A DNA stretch of 64,000 nucleotides, from the NCBI RefSeq assembly GCF_025151045.1, contig NZ_CP102285.1, positions 1,984,001-2,048,000 on the forward strand. The letters run 5' to 3'. Position 1 is the first letter of the stretch. The number at the start of each line of letters is the position of its first letter. The translations under genes and the position numbers were made by a program. This document shows positions 51,262 to 59,950 of this stretch, piece by piece. The DNA comes from Parabacteroides johnsonii DSM 18315. Its GTDB lineage: Bacteria > Bacteroidota > Bacteroidia > Bacteroidales > Tannerellaceae. A model generated the notes under the pieces. That model worked only from the letters and a program-made list of their open reading frames with translations. It did not search any database and was not told the DNA's origin.

Positions 51262-52185
51262 TTACAGTTTAAGTTGTTTTTTCTTTTTCTTCTTCTTTCT
51301 CAAAAAGGAATCATCGGGCATTTCATCAGCCGGGGCTGACAAACCGGAGAACAGACCGCCTAAACCTGCAATAAAAGAATTATCCGTTTTGTCGGGTGCT
51401 GATACTAATTTCTGAACCGGTGCGGTAACCGTCTGCTTATTGCTTCCGACTGTCGTTTGCCCTACATCCCCAAAACATTTATCCAGTTTGGAGAAACTGA
51501 AACTGCGGTCTATCTCCGAACCCTTGAACGTGTATTCACCTTTGGAAAAGGAGATGCCTTGTATCTCACCCGTTTGCCCCTTGTACTTGAATTGGATAGT
51601 AATACCCTTTTCCGCTAACCGCTGCTGTAACTGCTGCCAGTTCTTGGACTTCCCGATTTCATTCTTTACAGCGTTGTAAATCTCGTATTTCGATTTGTCC
51701 GGCTCTTTCAAGCGGTGCTGCTTCACCTGTTCTTTTCCACCAGCAAAATAAAGCCCGTGCTTGGCTTTCAGCTTCTTGCATACCTGCTCGTTACGGTACA
51801 TATCGTTCCTGTCCGAAATGGTCTTGCCGTTGTTGTCAATACGGTTGAATACGATATGCACATGTGGGTGTTCCCGGTCTTGATGGCGCACGATGATGTA
51901 CTGCGTATCGGTGATTTTCATTTCACGCATATATTCCTGCGCAAGCTGTATCATCTTCTCGTCTGTCAATTTGGGTGCATCCACTACCGAATAGCTTAGC
52001 GCAATATGTCCGACTGGCTTTTTTAAGTCGGGATTCATCCCGGTCTGCATACAGAAGCTGCGGATTATATCTCCCCGGCTTTCTGTCAGTACCCCGTCCG
52101 CATGGAGCAAAGCTGCCTGTTCCTTGCCTAACACATAGTTTACGCAGCCCTTAAACCCGCTTCCCTTTTTTATTTTTCCAATCAT
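51262..52185 (-). CDS. Relaxase/mobilization nuclease (MOBP/VirD2-like)
   Basis: A 307-residue relaxase that nicks oriT and stays attached to the transferred strand. Motifs: KKGSGFKGCVNYVLGKEQA (catalytic Tyr region in the N-terminus), HIALSYSVVDAPKLTDEKM, and the HUH-type metal site HPHVHIVFNRID near residue 110. The C-terminus is very basic, with seven to eight Lys in a row (RKKKKKKKQLKL). It overlaps the mobC-like gene by 35 bases. The oriT-like repeats lie upstream at 52571-52669. Confidence 0.9.
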   Translation of the reverse strand: MIGKIKKGSGFKGCVNYVLGKEQAALLHADGVLTESRGDIIRSFCMQTGMNPDLKKPVGHIALSYSVVDAPKLTDEKMIQLAQEYMREMKITDTQYIIVRHQDREHPHVHIVFNRIDNNGKTISDRNDMYRNEQVCKKLKAKHGLYFAGGKEQVKQHRLKEPDKSKYEIYNAVKNEIGKSKNWQQLQQRLAEKGITIQFKYKGQTGEIQGISFSKGEYTFKGSEIDRSFSFSKLDKCFGDVGQTTVGSNKQTVTAPVQKLVSAPDKTDNSFIAGLGGLFSGLSAPADEMPDDSFLRKKKKKKKQLKL

Positions 52186-52534
52186 CCGACAACTGGTTTA
52201 TAATTTCGACAATCCTGTTTTTGAGTTTCACCAGTTCCACCGCCACCAGTGCGAAACCTCCGGCATTCGCCCGATGCGCCAGTTGGTTGATGTTGTTGGC
52301 TTCCCCTGCCAACTTACGGATGGTGTCCGCATCCTGCCTGTTCAGCCGGGGTATGACCTCTGCCGAAACAACCGCCTGCCTTACATACTCACTGACACGC
52401 AACCCGGCTTCCCCGGCTCGCTTCCTGATGGCGTAATACTGCAACTCGGTCAGCTTCGTGCTGACTACCCGTTGCTGCTTCTCTATCCGTTTCTTTGCCG
52501 GACGTCCCCCCGGCTTATCCTTTATATTCGTCAT
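52151..52534 (-). CDS. MobC-like relaxosome accessory protein
   Basis: A 127-residue basic protein with a ribbon-helix-helix-like N-terminus (RVVSTKLTELQYYAIRKRA, LRVSEYVRQAVVSAE) and the MobC helical part (LAGEANNINQLAHRANAGG). It helps the relaxase open oriT. The 35-base overlap with the relaxase start indicates coupled translation. Confidence 0.85.
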   Translation of the reverse strand: MTNIKDKPGGRPAKKRIEKQQRVVSTKLTELQYYAIRKRAGEAGLRVSEYVRQAVVSAEVIPRLNRQDADTIRKLAGEANNINQLAHRANAGGFALVAVELVKLKNRIVEIINQLSDDWKNKKGKRV

Positions 52535-52570
52535 AGGTTTTTACATTTAAATGGTATCTTAAAAATTGCG

Positions 52571-52669
52571 ACCAACGGGAGAAATTTTCTTTGCTGTCAA
52601 GCAAAGCAAGGTAGTTTCGGTTTACCGAAACATAACCTTGCTCTCCAAATTAAACCGCCTGCCGTTGGT
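52571..52669. other. Candidate origin of transfer (oriT)
   Basis: Nested inverted repeats in a 150-base gap between the mobC-like and primase genes: ACCAACGG (52571-52578) with CCGTTGGT (52662-52669); CTTTGC (52589-52594) with GCAAAG (52601-52606); AGCAAGGT (52605-52612) with ACCTTGCT (52635-52642); TTTCGGT (52615-52621) with ACCGAAA (52624-52630). Such dyads beside mobC are the usual look of an oriT; the nick site is not determined. Confidence 0.65.
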
Positions 52670-52681
52670 AATCCTGCCGGA

Positions 52682-53647
52682 CTAAATGCCCCTGCCCCTT
52701 TTCTGTCTTGGGGCGGCACGTTGTCCGGTTTCCTGCTTTATCTCCTGCGCTTGGCTGGTGCTGTTCTTCTGTTCCTGCTTCCTGCCGCACAGGTAATCGT
52801 TCAAGTCCGAATACCCCCTGTAATTGTCCGAGAAGTCACGCACACGATAGGTATATTCCAACGTAATAGCCTGTGTTGCCTTATACCCCGTCTCGTCATT
52901 GTCAAGCATACAGTGGATGCGTTCATACGGATACAGCACGTCAATAGCTTTCGGCACATTGACAGTAGAGTTGAGTATGACATAATCCTGCCTGTCAAGG
53001 TCGGGCATGGTCGGGCAGTTCTTCACCCGGAGCGTGAGGAAAGAAAGATAGTCCATAAAACCCTCGAATACCAAACATTTCTCTCTCGGCTCTCCCTGCT
53101 GCCGTATATGGGTGATGTCTTTCGGGGCGATGCAGCCTTTGAAAAAGGAATTGCGAACCTCGTAACCTCCTGCCATGTTCGGGAAACCGATAGCAAAGAA
53201 CGGTCTGCCGTTATTGGTAAAATGGAGTTCCTTACATTCTCTTTTTGCCAGTTCGACATTGATACCCCGTCCCTGCAAGTAACGGAGCAATGCCGGATGG
53301 GTCAAGTCACGGACTTCCAAATGTTGGAAACTCGGTTCTGTCCTACGCTGGGGAAAAGAAAAACTGACCGGGCGGACGTGCGGTGTCTGTTCCGCTATCC
53401 GGTTTAAAAGGTATGGCAGGCTGTCAGAGTAATAGAGTTCCTTTGCCAATGCGATAATGTTGCCGCCCTTGCCTGCGCCAAAGTCATACCAAAGGTTGCG
53501 GTCAGTGTTCACCTTGAAAGACGGTTCGTGTTCCTCCCTTAACGGTGATTTGTACCATAAGCCGTTGCCCTGCTGCTTGACAGGAGAGTAGCCTAAACTG
53601 TGCAGATAGTCTGCGATGGGTATTTGTTTCACATCTTCGATGTTCAT
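52682..53647 (-). CDS. Toprim-domain DNA primase of the element
   Basis: A 321-residue primase. The N-terminal part has IADYLHSLGYSPVKQQGNGL and SPLREEHEPSFKVNTDRNLWYDFGAGKGG, as in CHC2-type DnaG domains but with the zinc cysteines missing. The Toprim domain has CLVFEGFMDYLSFL (Glu) and IHCMLDNDETGYKAT (Asp pair). The C-terminal tail is polar. It probably primes the transferred strand or the element's circular form. Confidence 0.85.
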   Translation of the reverse strand: MNIEDVKQIPIADYLHSLGYSPVKQQGNGLWYKSPLREEHEPSFKVNTDRNLWYDFGAGKGGNIIALAKELYYSDSLPYLLNRIAEQTPHVRPVSFSFPQRRTEPSFQHLEVRDLTHPALLRYLQGRGINVELAKRECKELHFTNNGRPFFAIGFPNMAGGYEVRNSFFKGCIAPKDITHIRQQGEPREKCLVFEGFMDYLSFLTLRVKNCPTMPDLDRQDYVILNSTVNVPKAIDVLYPYERIHCMLDNDETGYKATQAITLEYTYRVRDFSDNYRGYSDLNDYLCGRKQEQKNSTSQAQEIKQETGQRAAPRQKRGRGI

Positions 53648-53698
53648 AACATTTTCTTTTTTTGGGATTAAAAAATAGTTGAAAAGTGCGCCAGTCCT

Positions 53699-53799
53699 GT
53701 TTAGTCCGTTATATATATACCCGTACCATACTAAACCTGCTTGTTCCGATACAGGGAAATAGTAAGTCCGTTCCTCTTATATATACACCCGGACTAAAC
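53699..53799. repeat. Element repeats R3 and R4
   Basis: Two copies of the motif seen in R1 and R2: 53699-53736 (GTTTAGTCCGTTATATATAT ... ACTAAAC) and 53761-53799 (AGTAAGTCCGTTCCTCTTAT ... CGGACTAAAC). Both have arms around a TATATA centre and lie between the ATPase stop and the primase start. Confidence 0.65.
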
Positions 53800-53810
53800 C
53801 AAACTGACTT

Positions 53811-54884
53811 TTAATAATGGAAATCGGGATTATAGCGGTAGCCCTTGCCCTCTTTCACAATCATGCGCTTGTTCACAAGGAACTTGTTAAGTTCCACATG
53901 GATATTGCGTCCACGCTTATAGCCGATACTCGCATAACCCTGTTTCAAGGTCTTTAGGACATTCTCGTAACCATATATAACCTGTTTGCCAAAACCGTTT
54001 TCCAAAGCTGTCCTGTGTTGTTGCTCCGTCAGTTCTGCCAGTGGAAAGCCCCTGTCTTGGCTGGGCTGCTTGAATACATAACCGTCCACAGCTTCCGGCA
54101 ATGCGCTGTCGTTGATACGGAATGCGAACGGGTCAAACTCCCGGTCACGTATGTGCATCGCCTTTACCTCACTTATGTTGCCGTCCTGCGTGCTTTTGGT
54201 AATTTGCAGGACGGTTTCAGCCTTGTTGTTCAGTTCCGTACCGATATGTCCCCTTGTATTGTCATCCCCCTTGTTTAAATGTAGAACAGTATGGATATGC
54301 AGGTTATATCCGCTTGACCAGCGCATCAAGAGGTTGATTAGGTCGGTTGATTCGCTGGGGCTGTTGATGTCATACATCAAGTCACGGATTCCGTCAATGA
54401 TGAGCAACCCCACATCGGGCATATTTTCAAGCATATAGCCGATAATCTGTTTCCGTTTGTCGGGTGTCTGCTCCCTTAGCACGATGAAAATAAAATCGTC
54501 CCTGTCCTTGTCGGTAGGTAGTCCGGCAAGCCGCAAAATACGCTCCATGACCTTGTAGCAATGGTATTTGCTCTGCTCGGTATCGACATAAAGGATTTTC
54601 CGTTTGTTCGGTGGCAGGTATGCCGAATACTTCAGTACCTCGTCATTCTTCAACGCTGCCGCAACGATAGCGGAAATGTTGAATGTCTTTTTGCTCTTGG
54701 CTTTACCCGTGGATGCGCTGAAATTACCCAGCGTGCCAATGGTAGAGCCGTTCACCCAAAGTATTTCGGGCGGCACCTCGTAAGTGTCCGTCACCTTTAG
54801 ATGAATGGTTTTCCAAAGGGCTGCGAAATCCTCTTTCTGCATGGTGATGTCCTGCCCGGCTTCTGTCGCTTTTCTATTTTCCAT
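53811..54884 (-). CDS. RepA-like AAA ATPase
   Basis: A 357-residue ATPase of the RepA/AAA_25 type. The P-loop region is GNFSASTGKAKSKKTFN (Walker A). KILYVDTEQSKYHCYKVMER follows, then Walker B VGLLIIDGIRDLMYD, and HIHTVLHLNKGDDNTRGHIG. A C-terminal winged-helix-like part ends the protein. It is likely a replicative helicase or initiator for the excised circle. It is preceded six bases upstream by the HTH gene, hence the same operon. Confidence 0.8.
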   Translation of the reverse strand: MENRKATEAGQDITMQKEDFAALWKTIHLKVTDTYEVPPEILWVNGSTIGTLGNFSASTGKAKSKKTFNISAIVAAALKNDEVLKYSAYLPPNKRKILYVDTEQSKYHCYKVMERILRLAGLPTDKDRDDFIFIVLREQTPDKRKQIIGYMLENMPDVGLLIIDGIRDLMYDINSPSESTDLINLLMRWSSGYNLHIHTVLHLNKGDDNTRGHIGTELNNKAETVLQITKSTQDGNISEVKAMHIRDREFDPFAFRINDSALPEAVDGYVFKQPSQDRGFPLAELTEQQHRTALENGFGKQVIYGYENVLKTLKQGYASIGYKRGRNIHVELNKFLVNKRMIVKEGKGYRYNPDFHY

Positions 54885-54889
54885 AGCCG

Positions 54890-55177
54890 TTATTTCTTTA
54901 GAGGACGGTTAAGGATATACTTCTGCGCTTCCTGCTCTATCTGCGCCTGCGTCTTGACCGGGTTCTGACGCAACCATGCTTCCAACTCCGCTTTCTCAAA
55001 ATAAAGCATTTTGCCCTGCGGCTTGTAATGGGGTATCAAGTTACCCGAAGTCAGCTTGTACAGGTAACTTTTAGAAAGGTTCAAGAACTTGCTCGCTTCA
55101 TCGAAGCTAAGCACGTTCTTTGAAAGGAACACTAAATTTTCGAGTTCTGCAACTCGCTTCTCAATACTTGTTTCCAT
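54890..55177 (-). CDS. Excisionase-like helix-turn-helix protein
   Basis: A 95-residue protein with HTH_17 motif: SFDEASKFLNLSKSYLYKLT then GNLIPHYKPQGKMLYFEKAEL, typical for excisionases and small regulators of Bacteroidales elements. It lies upstream of the RepA-like gene and downstream of a palindrome flanked by two -7 boxes, which suggests autoregulation. Confidence 0.85.
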   Translation of the reverse strand: METSIEKRVAELENLVFLSKNVLSFDEASKFLNLSKSYLYKLTSGNLIPHYKPQGKMLYFEKAELEAWLRQNPVKTQAQIEQEAQKYILNRPLKK

Positions 55178-55181
55178 ATAA

Positions 55182-55255
55182 CAAAAGTATTTGCATTAGA
55201 CAATATGGAGTGTATGCCCTCCGGTTTCTTGTAATCGATTACGGGGGCAAAAGTA
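55182..55255 (-). promoter_or_regulatory. Two promoters and a palindromic operator before the HTH-repA operon
   Basis: Minus-strand TACTTTTG occurs twice: 55255-55248 and 55189-55182. Between them the perfect 12-bp palindrome GTAATCGATTAC (55231-55242) lies at the expected start site of the upstream promoter. The downstream box ends four bases before the ATG at 55177. Confidence 0.6.
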
Positions 55256-55308
55256 TTGAGGAATAGCTTGATAGCGGATTAAGCTATGTTTGAGGTCTTA
55301 ACCTATTC

Positions 55309-56238
55309 TTAAAGTTTTTTCAGTTGTTTGATATAGTTGCTGATGATTGCATAATCTTTTTCATATTCCAGCCCTTTTACATAATTGGCGGCTGTGGCTA
55401 AATCACCTTGATTCAGATATTTATCTTTCTTTATATTCTTCGTAACAAACAACTTACTCTTTGCTATAACCGATTGCCAGTTAGGTGTTATCAAACCATG
55501 ATTGCTTAACTCCGAAAAAAGAAAAGCTACCAGCCTGTTGTTATTAGACCTAAATATAACTTTAGGCTTACAGGCAAGTATCGCTTTCAAATCTTCAAAG
55601 GTCATAGGGACATTGAAAATCTCTACTTCATTGATACACTCTACCAATAACTCTATTTGCCTATCGTTTAAAACAGACTTAAAAGGATTTTCAGTTTTAG
55701 CAATATGGGGTATAATTTTAGGCTCTTGGTATTTATCTTGAATTGGTTGCGGTTCTTCCCGTCCCTGTTGTGGTTGCATTTCCGCTTGCACCTTATTTTC
55801 TTTCTTTTTTCGCAAGTATGCCGAATATCTTTCTAACACAACAACTTTGACTATTACGGAGAAATAAGGCAGTTCTTCATCATAAACCGTATTATCTTGT
55901 TCATACCGGGAATAATCAAATGAAAGAGGATTAAACGACATGTATTTTCTTTTCTCATCAGATTTCAAAGATTCATAAAAACCACTTTCCCAAAAGAAAT
56001 CAGATACTGAATAAAAACTTTGAATATCATTCAATACAGAATAGCGAATATATAGTTGAACCAACTCATCAACAGTACGAATATATTCTTGCCGTTCCAG
56101 TTTATCAGCCTGTTCTTCATTAAGATATACAGATTTAGCGGCAATGCTGTCTGTTAAAACTTGGCTGGCATGATTGATACAGCGGTTAAATATACCTTGT
56201 ATATGGTCGAATTTTATTTTCAGTTCTTCTTCTATCAT
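55309..56238 (-). CDS. Hypothetical protein beside the integrase
   Basis: A 309-residue soluble protein that I do not recognise. It is helical and charged: N-terminal half IEEELKIKFDHIQGIFNRC, LYIRYSVLNDIQSFYSVSDF; a Gln/Pro-rich linker (QPQQGREEPQPIQ) near 155; and a C-terminal half (LNDRQIELLVECINEVEIF, FLFSELSNHGLITPNWQSV) that looks like a compact DNA- or protein-binding domain. Genes of this kind are frequent next to integrases of Bacteroidales elements. Own -7 box TATCTTTG at 56266. Confidence 0.7.
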   Translation of the reverse strand: MIEEELKIKFDHIQGIFNRCINHASQVLTDSIAAKSVYLNEEQADKLERQEYIRTVDELVQLYIRYSVLNDIQSFYSVSDFFWESGFYESLKSDEKRKYMSFNPLSFDYSRYEQDNTVYDEELPYFSVIVKVVVLERYSAYLRKKKENKVQAEMQPQQGREEPQPIQDKYQEPKIIPHIAKTENPFKSVLNDRQIELLVECINEVEIFNVPMTFEDLKAILACKPKVIFRSNNNRLVAFLFSELSNHGLITPNWQSVIAKSKLFVTKNIKKDKYLNQGDLATAANYVKGLEYEKDYAIISNYIKQLKKL

Positions 56239-56265
56239 AATATTCTATGTTTCAGTTAGTAGAAA

Positions 56266-56273
56266 CAAAGATA
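56266..56273 (-). promoter_or_regulatory. -7 box of the hypothetical gene
   Basis: TATCTTTG on the minus strand, 28 bases before ATG 56238. Confidence 0.6.
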
Positions 56274-56349
56274 TATTTTTCCGACTAAACAAAGGCAAAA
56301 AAAGAAAGAAAGTACGGTTATGTCGCAGTTCCCGTACTTTCTTTTTTAA

Positions 56350-57543
56350 TCAGTCCGTCAAATTCGGTATCAAACTTACAGCTTCTTCTTTTTTCTTATC
56401 AACAATCTTCGCATAAATTTGGGTTGTGGCAATATTTTTATGCCCTAACAGTTTGCTAACCGTATACAAATCAGCCCCCAATGTAAGCATCATAGTAGCA
56501 TGGGTATGGCGGGCAACATGAAACGAGATATGCTTAATAACCCCTGCATCTTTCGCCCATTTTTGAAGTATTTTATTTATAGTCCCCTCATGCGTCAAAG
56601 GAAAAATCAAATCATCGCCTTTTGCTTCATTTTGTTGCGGCAGCCACTTTAACGCTTCATCGGATATAGGCAGATAAAGCGGCTCTTTGGTTTTCTGCAT
56701 CTTGATTTCAATTCTTATTCTCTCACCGCTTTTCTGCAAATCGTTCCACTTCAATTTTCTTATATCGCTAACACGCAGTCCACACAAACAACTGAAAAGA
56801 AAGGCTTGTTTCATTATCTCATACTTGCACTCTGTACCAATAAGTAATTTCAACTCGTCTATTGTCAAATACTCCCTGCGGCTGACTTCCGCTTTTACCT
56901 TACTGGCAAAATCAAACTCTTTTGTAGGATTCACCGTAATAATTCCCTCTTTATAAGCTCTGTTTATAGCAGTACGCAACACTCCATAATAGGCTATAAC
57001 TGAATTATTGCTTAACACTCCCCCAGTTTTTAACAAGCCAAACTTGCTTGCTTTCTTCGCTTGCTTCAAGAAATCTACAAAGCTATTTAAGAAATCCTTA
57101 TCTATATCACGAAAAGCGATATAATCCCCTCTGAACAACTTTAGCTCACGGATAGTATTACCGACAGTCTTTTCATAGTTCAAACTGCCACGCTCTTTAG
57201 ATTGGCTTCTTATACCCATTAAATAATCAATCACATTCGCTTTTGATTTGTTGGTGTTCTGAAAGCCGTGTGCATCATTTTGTAACTCCACTATCCTCTT
57301 ACTCTGAATCGCTTTTGCAAGAGCCAATGTAGCTTCGTTCTTCGCCTTATCCTCCCTCGTTTTTTCGGGTATAAGGTACAACTTCAAAAATTCATATTGC
57401 CGTTTACCGCCAACATAATTTTCTTTTCTAATAACATCACCTGTATAGTAGTCCAAATAAATAGACTGGTTGCCATTGGCAAGCTGCTTGAATCTAATCC
57501 TTACAGGTTCTTTCAATTTAACTTCTTGTTTTTTCTTCGCCAT
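56350..57543 (-). CDS. int: Tyrosine-type site-specific integrase
   Basis: A 397-residue tyrosine recombinase. The N-terminal arm-binding domain is VRIRFKQLANGNQSIYLDYY; a SAM-like core-binding domain follows. Catalytic residues: Arg in FLFSCLCGLRVSDIRKLKW, His-x-x-Arg in ISFHVARHTHATMML, His in LLGHKNIATTQIYAKI, with the Tyr nucleophile. It lies 200 bases from att site C, at the 3' end of the symporter gene, and presumably integrates the element there. Own promoter at 57571; arm repeats flank it. Confidence 0.93.
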   Translation of the reverse strand: MAKKKQEVKLKEPVRIRFKQLANGNQSIYLDYYTGDVIRKENYVGGKRQYEFLKLYLIPEKTREDKAKNEATLALAKAIQSKRIVELQNDAHGFQNTNKSKANVIDYLMGIRSQSKERGSLNYEKTVGNTIRELKLFRGDYIAFRDIDKDFLNSFVDFLKQAKKASKFGLLKTGGVLSNNSVIAYYGVLRTAINRAYKEGIITVNPTKEFDFASKVKAEVSRREYLTIDELKLLIGTECKYEIMKQAFLFSCLCGLRVSDIRKLKWNDLQKSGERIRIEIKMQKTKEPLYLPISDEALKWLPQQNEAKGDDLIFPLTHEGTINKILQKWAKDAGVIKHISFHVARHTHATMMLTLGADLYTVSKLLGHKNIATTQIYAKIVDKKKEEAVSLIPNLTD

Positions 57544-57570
57544 AATTATGTTCTTATTTTGTTACCGATA

Positions 57571-57578
57571 CAAATATA
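57571..57578 (-). promoter_or_regulatory. -7 box of the integrase gene
   Basis: TATATTTG on the minus strand, 28 bases before ATG 57543. Confidence 0.6.
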
Positions 57579-57607
57579 ACGATTTGTTTTGTTACTCCAA
57601 TGAATAC

Positions 57608-57629
57608 GGGTAACAAAATAGTAACAAAA
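57608..57629 (+). repeat. Arm-type direct repeat, right copy
   Basis: Identical to 45863-45884. Related shorter copies of GTTAC/TTTTGTTAC lie at 57559 and 57587. Confidence 0.65.
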
Positions 57630-57721
57630 TAAAGGCATTTATTAGACTAAACAAGAAAACAAGGAAAATAAAGGAAATTACACCAAATAAATACAAAACA
57701 TTAAATATCAACATCTTATAT

Positions 57722-58675
57722 TTAATATTTCATCTCATTTTTTCTCTTTTTCCACAACTGCCAACTATTGATAATGTTTTGCCACAGGACGTATGATCCG
57801 GGGCCAACTGAAGAAAGCGGGGCCAGATAGGTATAGGCCATCCAGATGGCAAGTACGGTGTTTTTCTGTCCAAGGGCTTGTCCAGCACTGATACGGTCGG
57901 AATAACGGGTTCCGATCTGTTTACCCAAATAAAACTGGATGGCGCAGGTTACTAATCCGGCCAAGGCTATCAACAGCTCCACTCCTACCGGAGCATTGCT
58001 TTCGGCAAGAGACTTCACAGTCTGTGCCGTCACGATGGCAAGCGCAACACCCCAAAGATAGAAAGCAAGATCGCGGAACCCCAACAGGTAATGATGCAGC
58101 TTCGGAAGGAAATAGCGGAATAACATCGCCAGAAAAAACGGACATAACAACAAAGGGAACACTTTGCTCAATATCTTCAGGAAAGCAACCATAAAAGTTA
58201 TATCAGCATGAGGTTCTACCAACGGAAACATCAACGGGACGACTGCCGCCGCCAAAATGTTCGACAGCAATGTATAAGTCGTCAGGCTGGACGCACTCCC
58301 TCCCAACTTACCGGTGATAACAGCCGCGGCCGTAGCCGTCGGGCAGATCAGGCAAACCATCGCACCCTCGAAAACCTCCTTGTAGGCACCATCCATCTTC
58401 ACGAATATCAATAACACAGCTACCAATGAAGCCGAAGCAAGCTGGAACAACAGCAACCATCCATGCCAGGGAGAAGGCATCAACTCGTGTGGTTGCACTT
58501 TGCAGAAAGTCAGCAATAATTGTGCAAAGATCAGGGCAGGAGTCAGATAAGAGATAAAAGAACTCATAAATGGTTTTGTCGGCTCCAGAAAAGCGAAGTT
58601 GGCAAAGATAAAATAACCTAATGCACCGGCGAGCATCGCAACAGGCAATGTCCAGTTTTTCAGAAAATTCAACAT
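57722..58675 (-). CDS. Bile acid:sodium symporter family protein
   Basis: A 317-residue membrane protein with nine to ten hydrophobic segments. CLICPTATAAAVITGKLGGS near residue 112 matches the BASS core, and GQALGQKNTVLAIWMAYTYL near 270 matches the second crossed helix with GQ.N. Members move bile acids, other organic anions or arsenite with sodium. The last ~20 residues overlap att site C, so the C-terminus has been rebuilt by integration; two other copies of this 3' end lie at 43937 and 45751. Confidence 0.85.
   Translation of the reverse strand: MLNFLKNWTLPVAMLAGALGYFIFANFAFLEPTKPFMSSFISYLTPALIFAQLLLTFCKVQPHELMPSPWHGWLLLFQLASASLVAVLLIFVKMDGAYKEVFEGAMVCLICPTATAAAVITGKLGGSASSLTTYTLLSNILAAAVVPLMFPLVEPHADITFMVAFLKILSKVFPLLLCPFFLAMLFRYFLPKLHHYLLGFRDLAFYLWGVALAIVTAQTVKSLAESNAPVGVELLIALAGLVTCAIQFYLGKQIGTRYSDRISAGQALGQKNTVLAIWMAYTYLAPLSSVGPGSYVLWQNIINSWQLWKKRKNEMKY
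57741..57786 (-). repeat. att-like sequence C inside the symporter 3' end
   Basis: On the minus strand it encodes CGKTL... in one frame and, in the gene frame, WQNIINSWQLWKKRK. It is the inner boundary of the mobilizable element; the gene's last residues come from the element. Confidence 0.75.
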
Positions 58676-58703
58676 AGAAACAGCATGTTTTTTATTCGGG
58701 ATG

Positions 58704-58711
58704 CAAACTTA
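58704..58711 (-). promoter_or_regulatory. -7 box of the symporter gene
   Basis: TAAGTTTG on the minus strand, 29 bases before ATG 58675. Confidence 0.6.
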
Positions 58712-58840
58712 CAAAACATCTCCCACTTCCCGCACTATAATCACAATAAAATCCAAAGCACAACAAAACCCGTAGGGTTACGGGTCATAATGCATAGCTT
58801 TACACCCTCTAACCCTATGGGTTTTCCTATCTATCTCGCC

Positions 58841-59926
58841 TTACTTGCGAAACGGCGCTTTTACGACTTGGGCTTTCAAGTTGCGCCCCCGGACTTTGAT
58901 ACAGATTTCCGTCCCGGCTTTTGCGAATTCCGGTTTCACATATCCCATACCGATACCCTTCTTCAATACTGGCGACATGGTTCCGGATGTTACCACACCA
59001 ATGATATTGTCTTCGGCATCGGCAATCTCATAGCCGTGACGAGGAATACCTTTGTCAACCAGCTCGAAGGCACACAGCTTGCGGGTAACGCCTTCTTTCT
59101 TCTGGCGTTCCAGTTCGGCACGATTGGTGAAATTCTTGCCTTCGACGAACTTGGTGATCCAACCCAGGCCAGCTTCGATCGGCGATGTCGTATCGTCGAG
59201 GTCGTTACCGTACAGGCAGAAGCCCATTTCCAGGCGCAGCGTGTCGCGTGCGCCCAAGCCGATCGGCTTGATCCCTTCAGGCTTGCCGGCTTCGAAGATG
59301 GCATTCCAGATCGTCATGGCATCGTCCAGGTAGAAATAAAGTTCGAAACCACCGGCTCCGGTATATCCCGTATTGGAAATGATGACGTTCTTGCAACCTG
59401 CAAATTCGCCCGTCACAAACGCATAGTAAGGGATGGAAGACAGGTCGACCGGCGTCAGGCGTTGTAAAACCTCAACAGCTTTCGGTCCCTGGATAGCCAA
59501 CTGTGCGGTACGGTCGGAAGAGTTCTCCAGTTCCGCCCCCACCGTATTATGGCTTACACACCAGTCCCAATCTTTGGCGATGTTGCCCGCGTTGACAACC
59601 AAAAGATATTTTTCCGGCTCATAATGATAGACCAGCAGGTCGTCCACAATGCCGCCCTTGTCATTCGGGAAGCAAGTATATTGAGCTTTGCCGATCGGCA
59701 ACACGGAAGCATCGTTCGAGGTGATACCCTGGATGAATGCCAGCGCGTTCGGACCTTTTACCCAGAACTCGCCCATGTGGGAGACATCGAACACACCTAC
59801 ACCGTTCACAACGGTCATGTGTTCGTCGATTATACCGGTGTATTCGATCGGCATGTTGAAACCTGCAAATTCATGCATTTTGGCACCGAGTGCGATGTGC
59901 ACGTCGGTAAACGGAGTTGTTTTCAT
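58841..59926 (-). CDS. gcvT: Aminomethyltransferase (glycine cleavage T protein)
   Basis: A 361-residue tetrahydrofolate-dependent enzyme that takes the aminomethyl group from the H protein. Motifs: [21 protein letters not shown] shown by its end [28 protein letters not shown] (catalytic Asp region near 95), and [14 protein letters not shown] near 195, and [20 protein letters not shown] near 225. Full length. It lies 17 bases after pepT in the same direction and may share its transcript. The other glycine-cleavage genes are not in the window. Confidence 0.95.
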   Translation of the reverse strand: MKTTPFTDVHIALGAKMHEFAGFNMPIEYTGIIDEHMTVVNGVGVFDVSHMGEFWVKGPNALAFIQGITSNDASVLPIGKAQYTCFPNDKGGIVDDLLVYHYEPEKYLLVVNAGNIAKDWDWCVSHNTVGAELENSSDRTAQLAIQGPKAVEVLQRLTPVDLSSIPYYAFVTGEFAGCKNVIISNTGYTGAGGFELYFYLDDAMTIWNAIFEAGKPEGIKPIGLGARDTLRLEMGFCLYGNDLDDTTSPIEAGLGWITKFVEGKNFTNRAELERQKKEGVTRKLCAFELVDKGIPRHGYEIADAEDNIIGVVTSGTMSPVLKKGIGMGYVKPEFAKAGTEICIKVRGRNLKAQVVKAPFRK

Positions 59927-59927
59927 G

Positions 59928-59950
59928 ATTTATGATTTGTGATTTATGAT
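59928..59950. repeat. Short AT-rich repeats between gcvT and pepT
   Basis: ATGATTTATGATTTGTGATT plus ATGATG: the same heptamer type as at 21107-21204, placed in an intra-operon gap. Confidence 0.5.

Larger units (their letters stand above)
45751..57786. mobile_element. Integrative mobilizable element (about 12 kb)
   Basis: Boundaries are two copies of the symporter 3' end, B (45751-45798) and C (57741-57786). Inside both boundaries lies the same 22-bp direct repeat (45863-45884 and 57608-57629, beginning GGGTAACAAAATAGTAAC), probably arm sites for the integrase. The element carries cargo (AraC regulator, MFS exporter, aldo/keto reductase), a broken rteC, an excisionase-like HTH gene, MobC-like and relaxase genes with an oriT-like region, primase, RepA-like ATPase and a tyrosine integrase. 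It has no conjugation apparatus, so it needs a helper. Confidence 0.82.

Noticed and set aside
52274-53407. Plus-strand open frame of 377 codons
   Set aside because: It is antisense to the mobC-like and primase genes, which have clear motifs. Its composition is Cys/Leu/Arg-rich without any family pattern.
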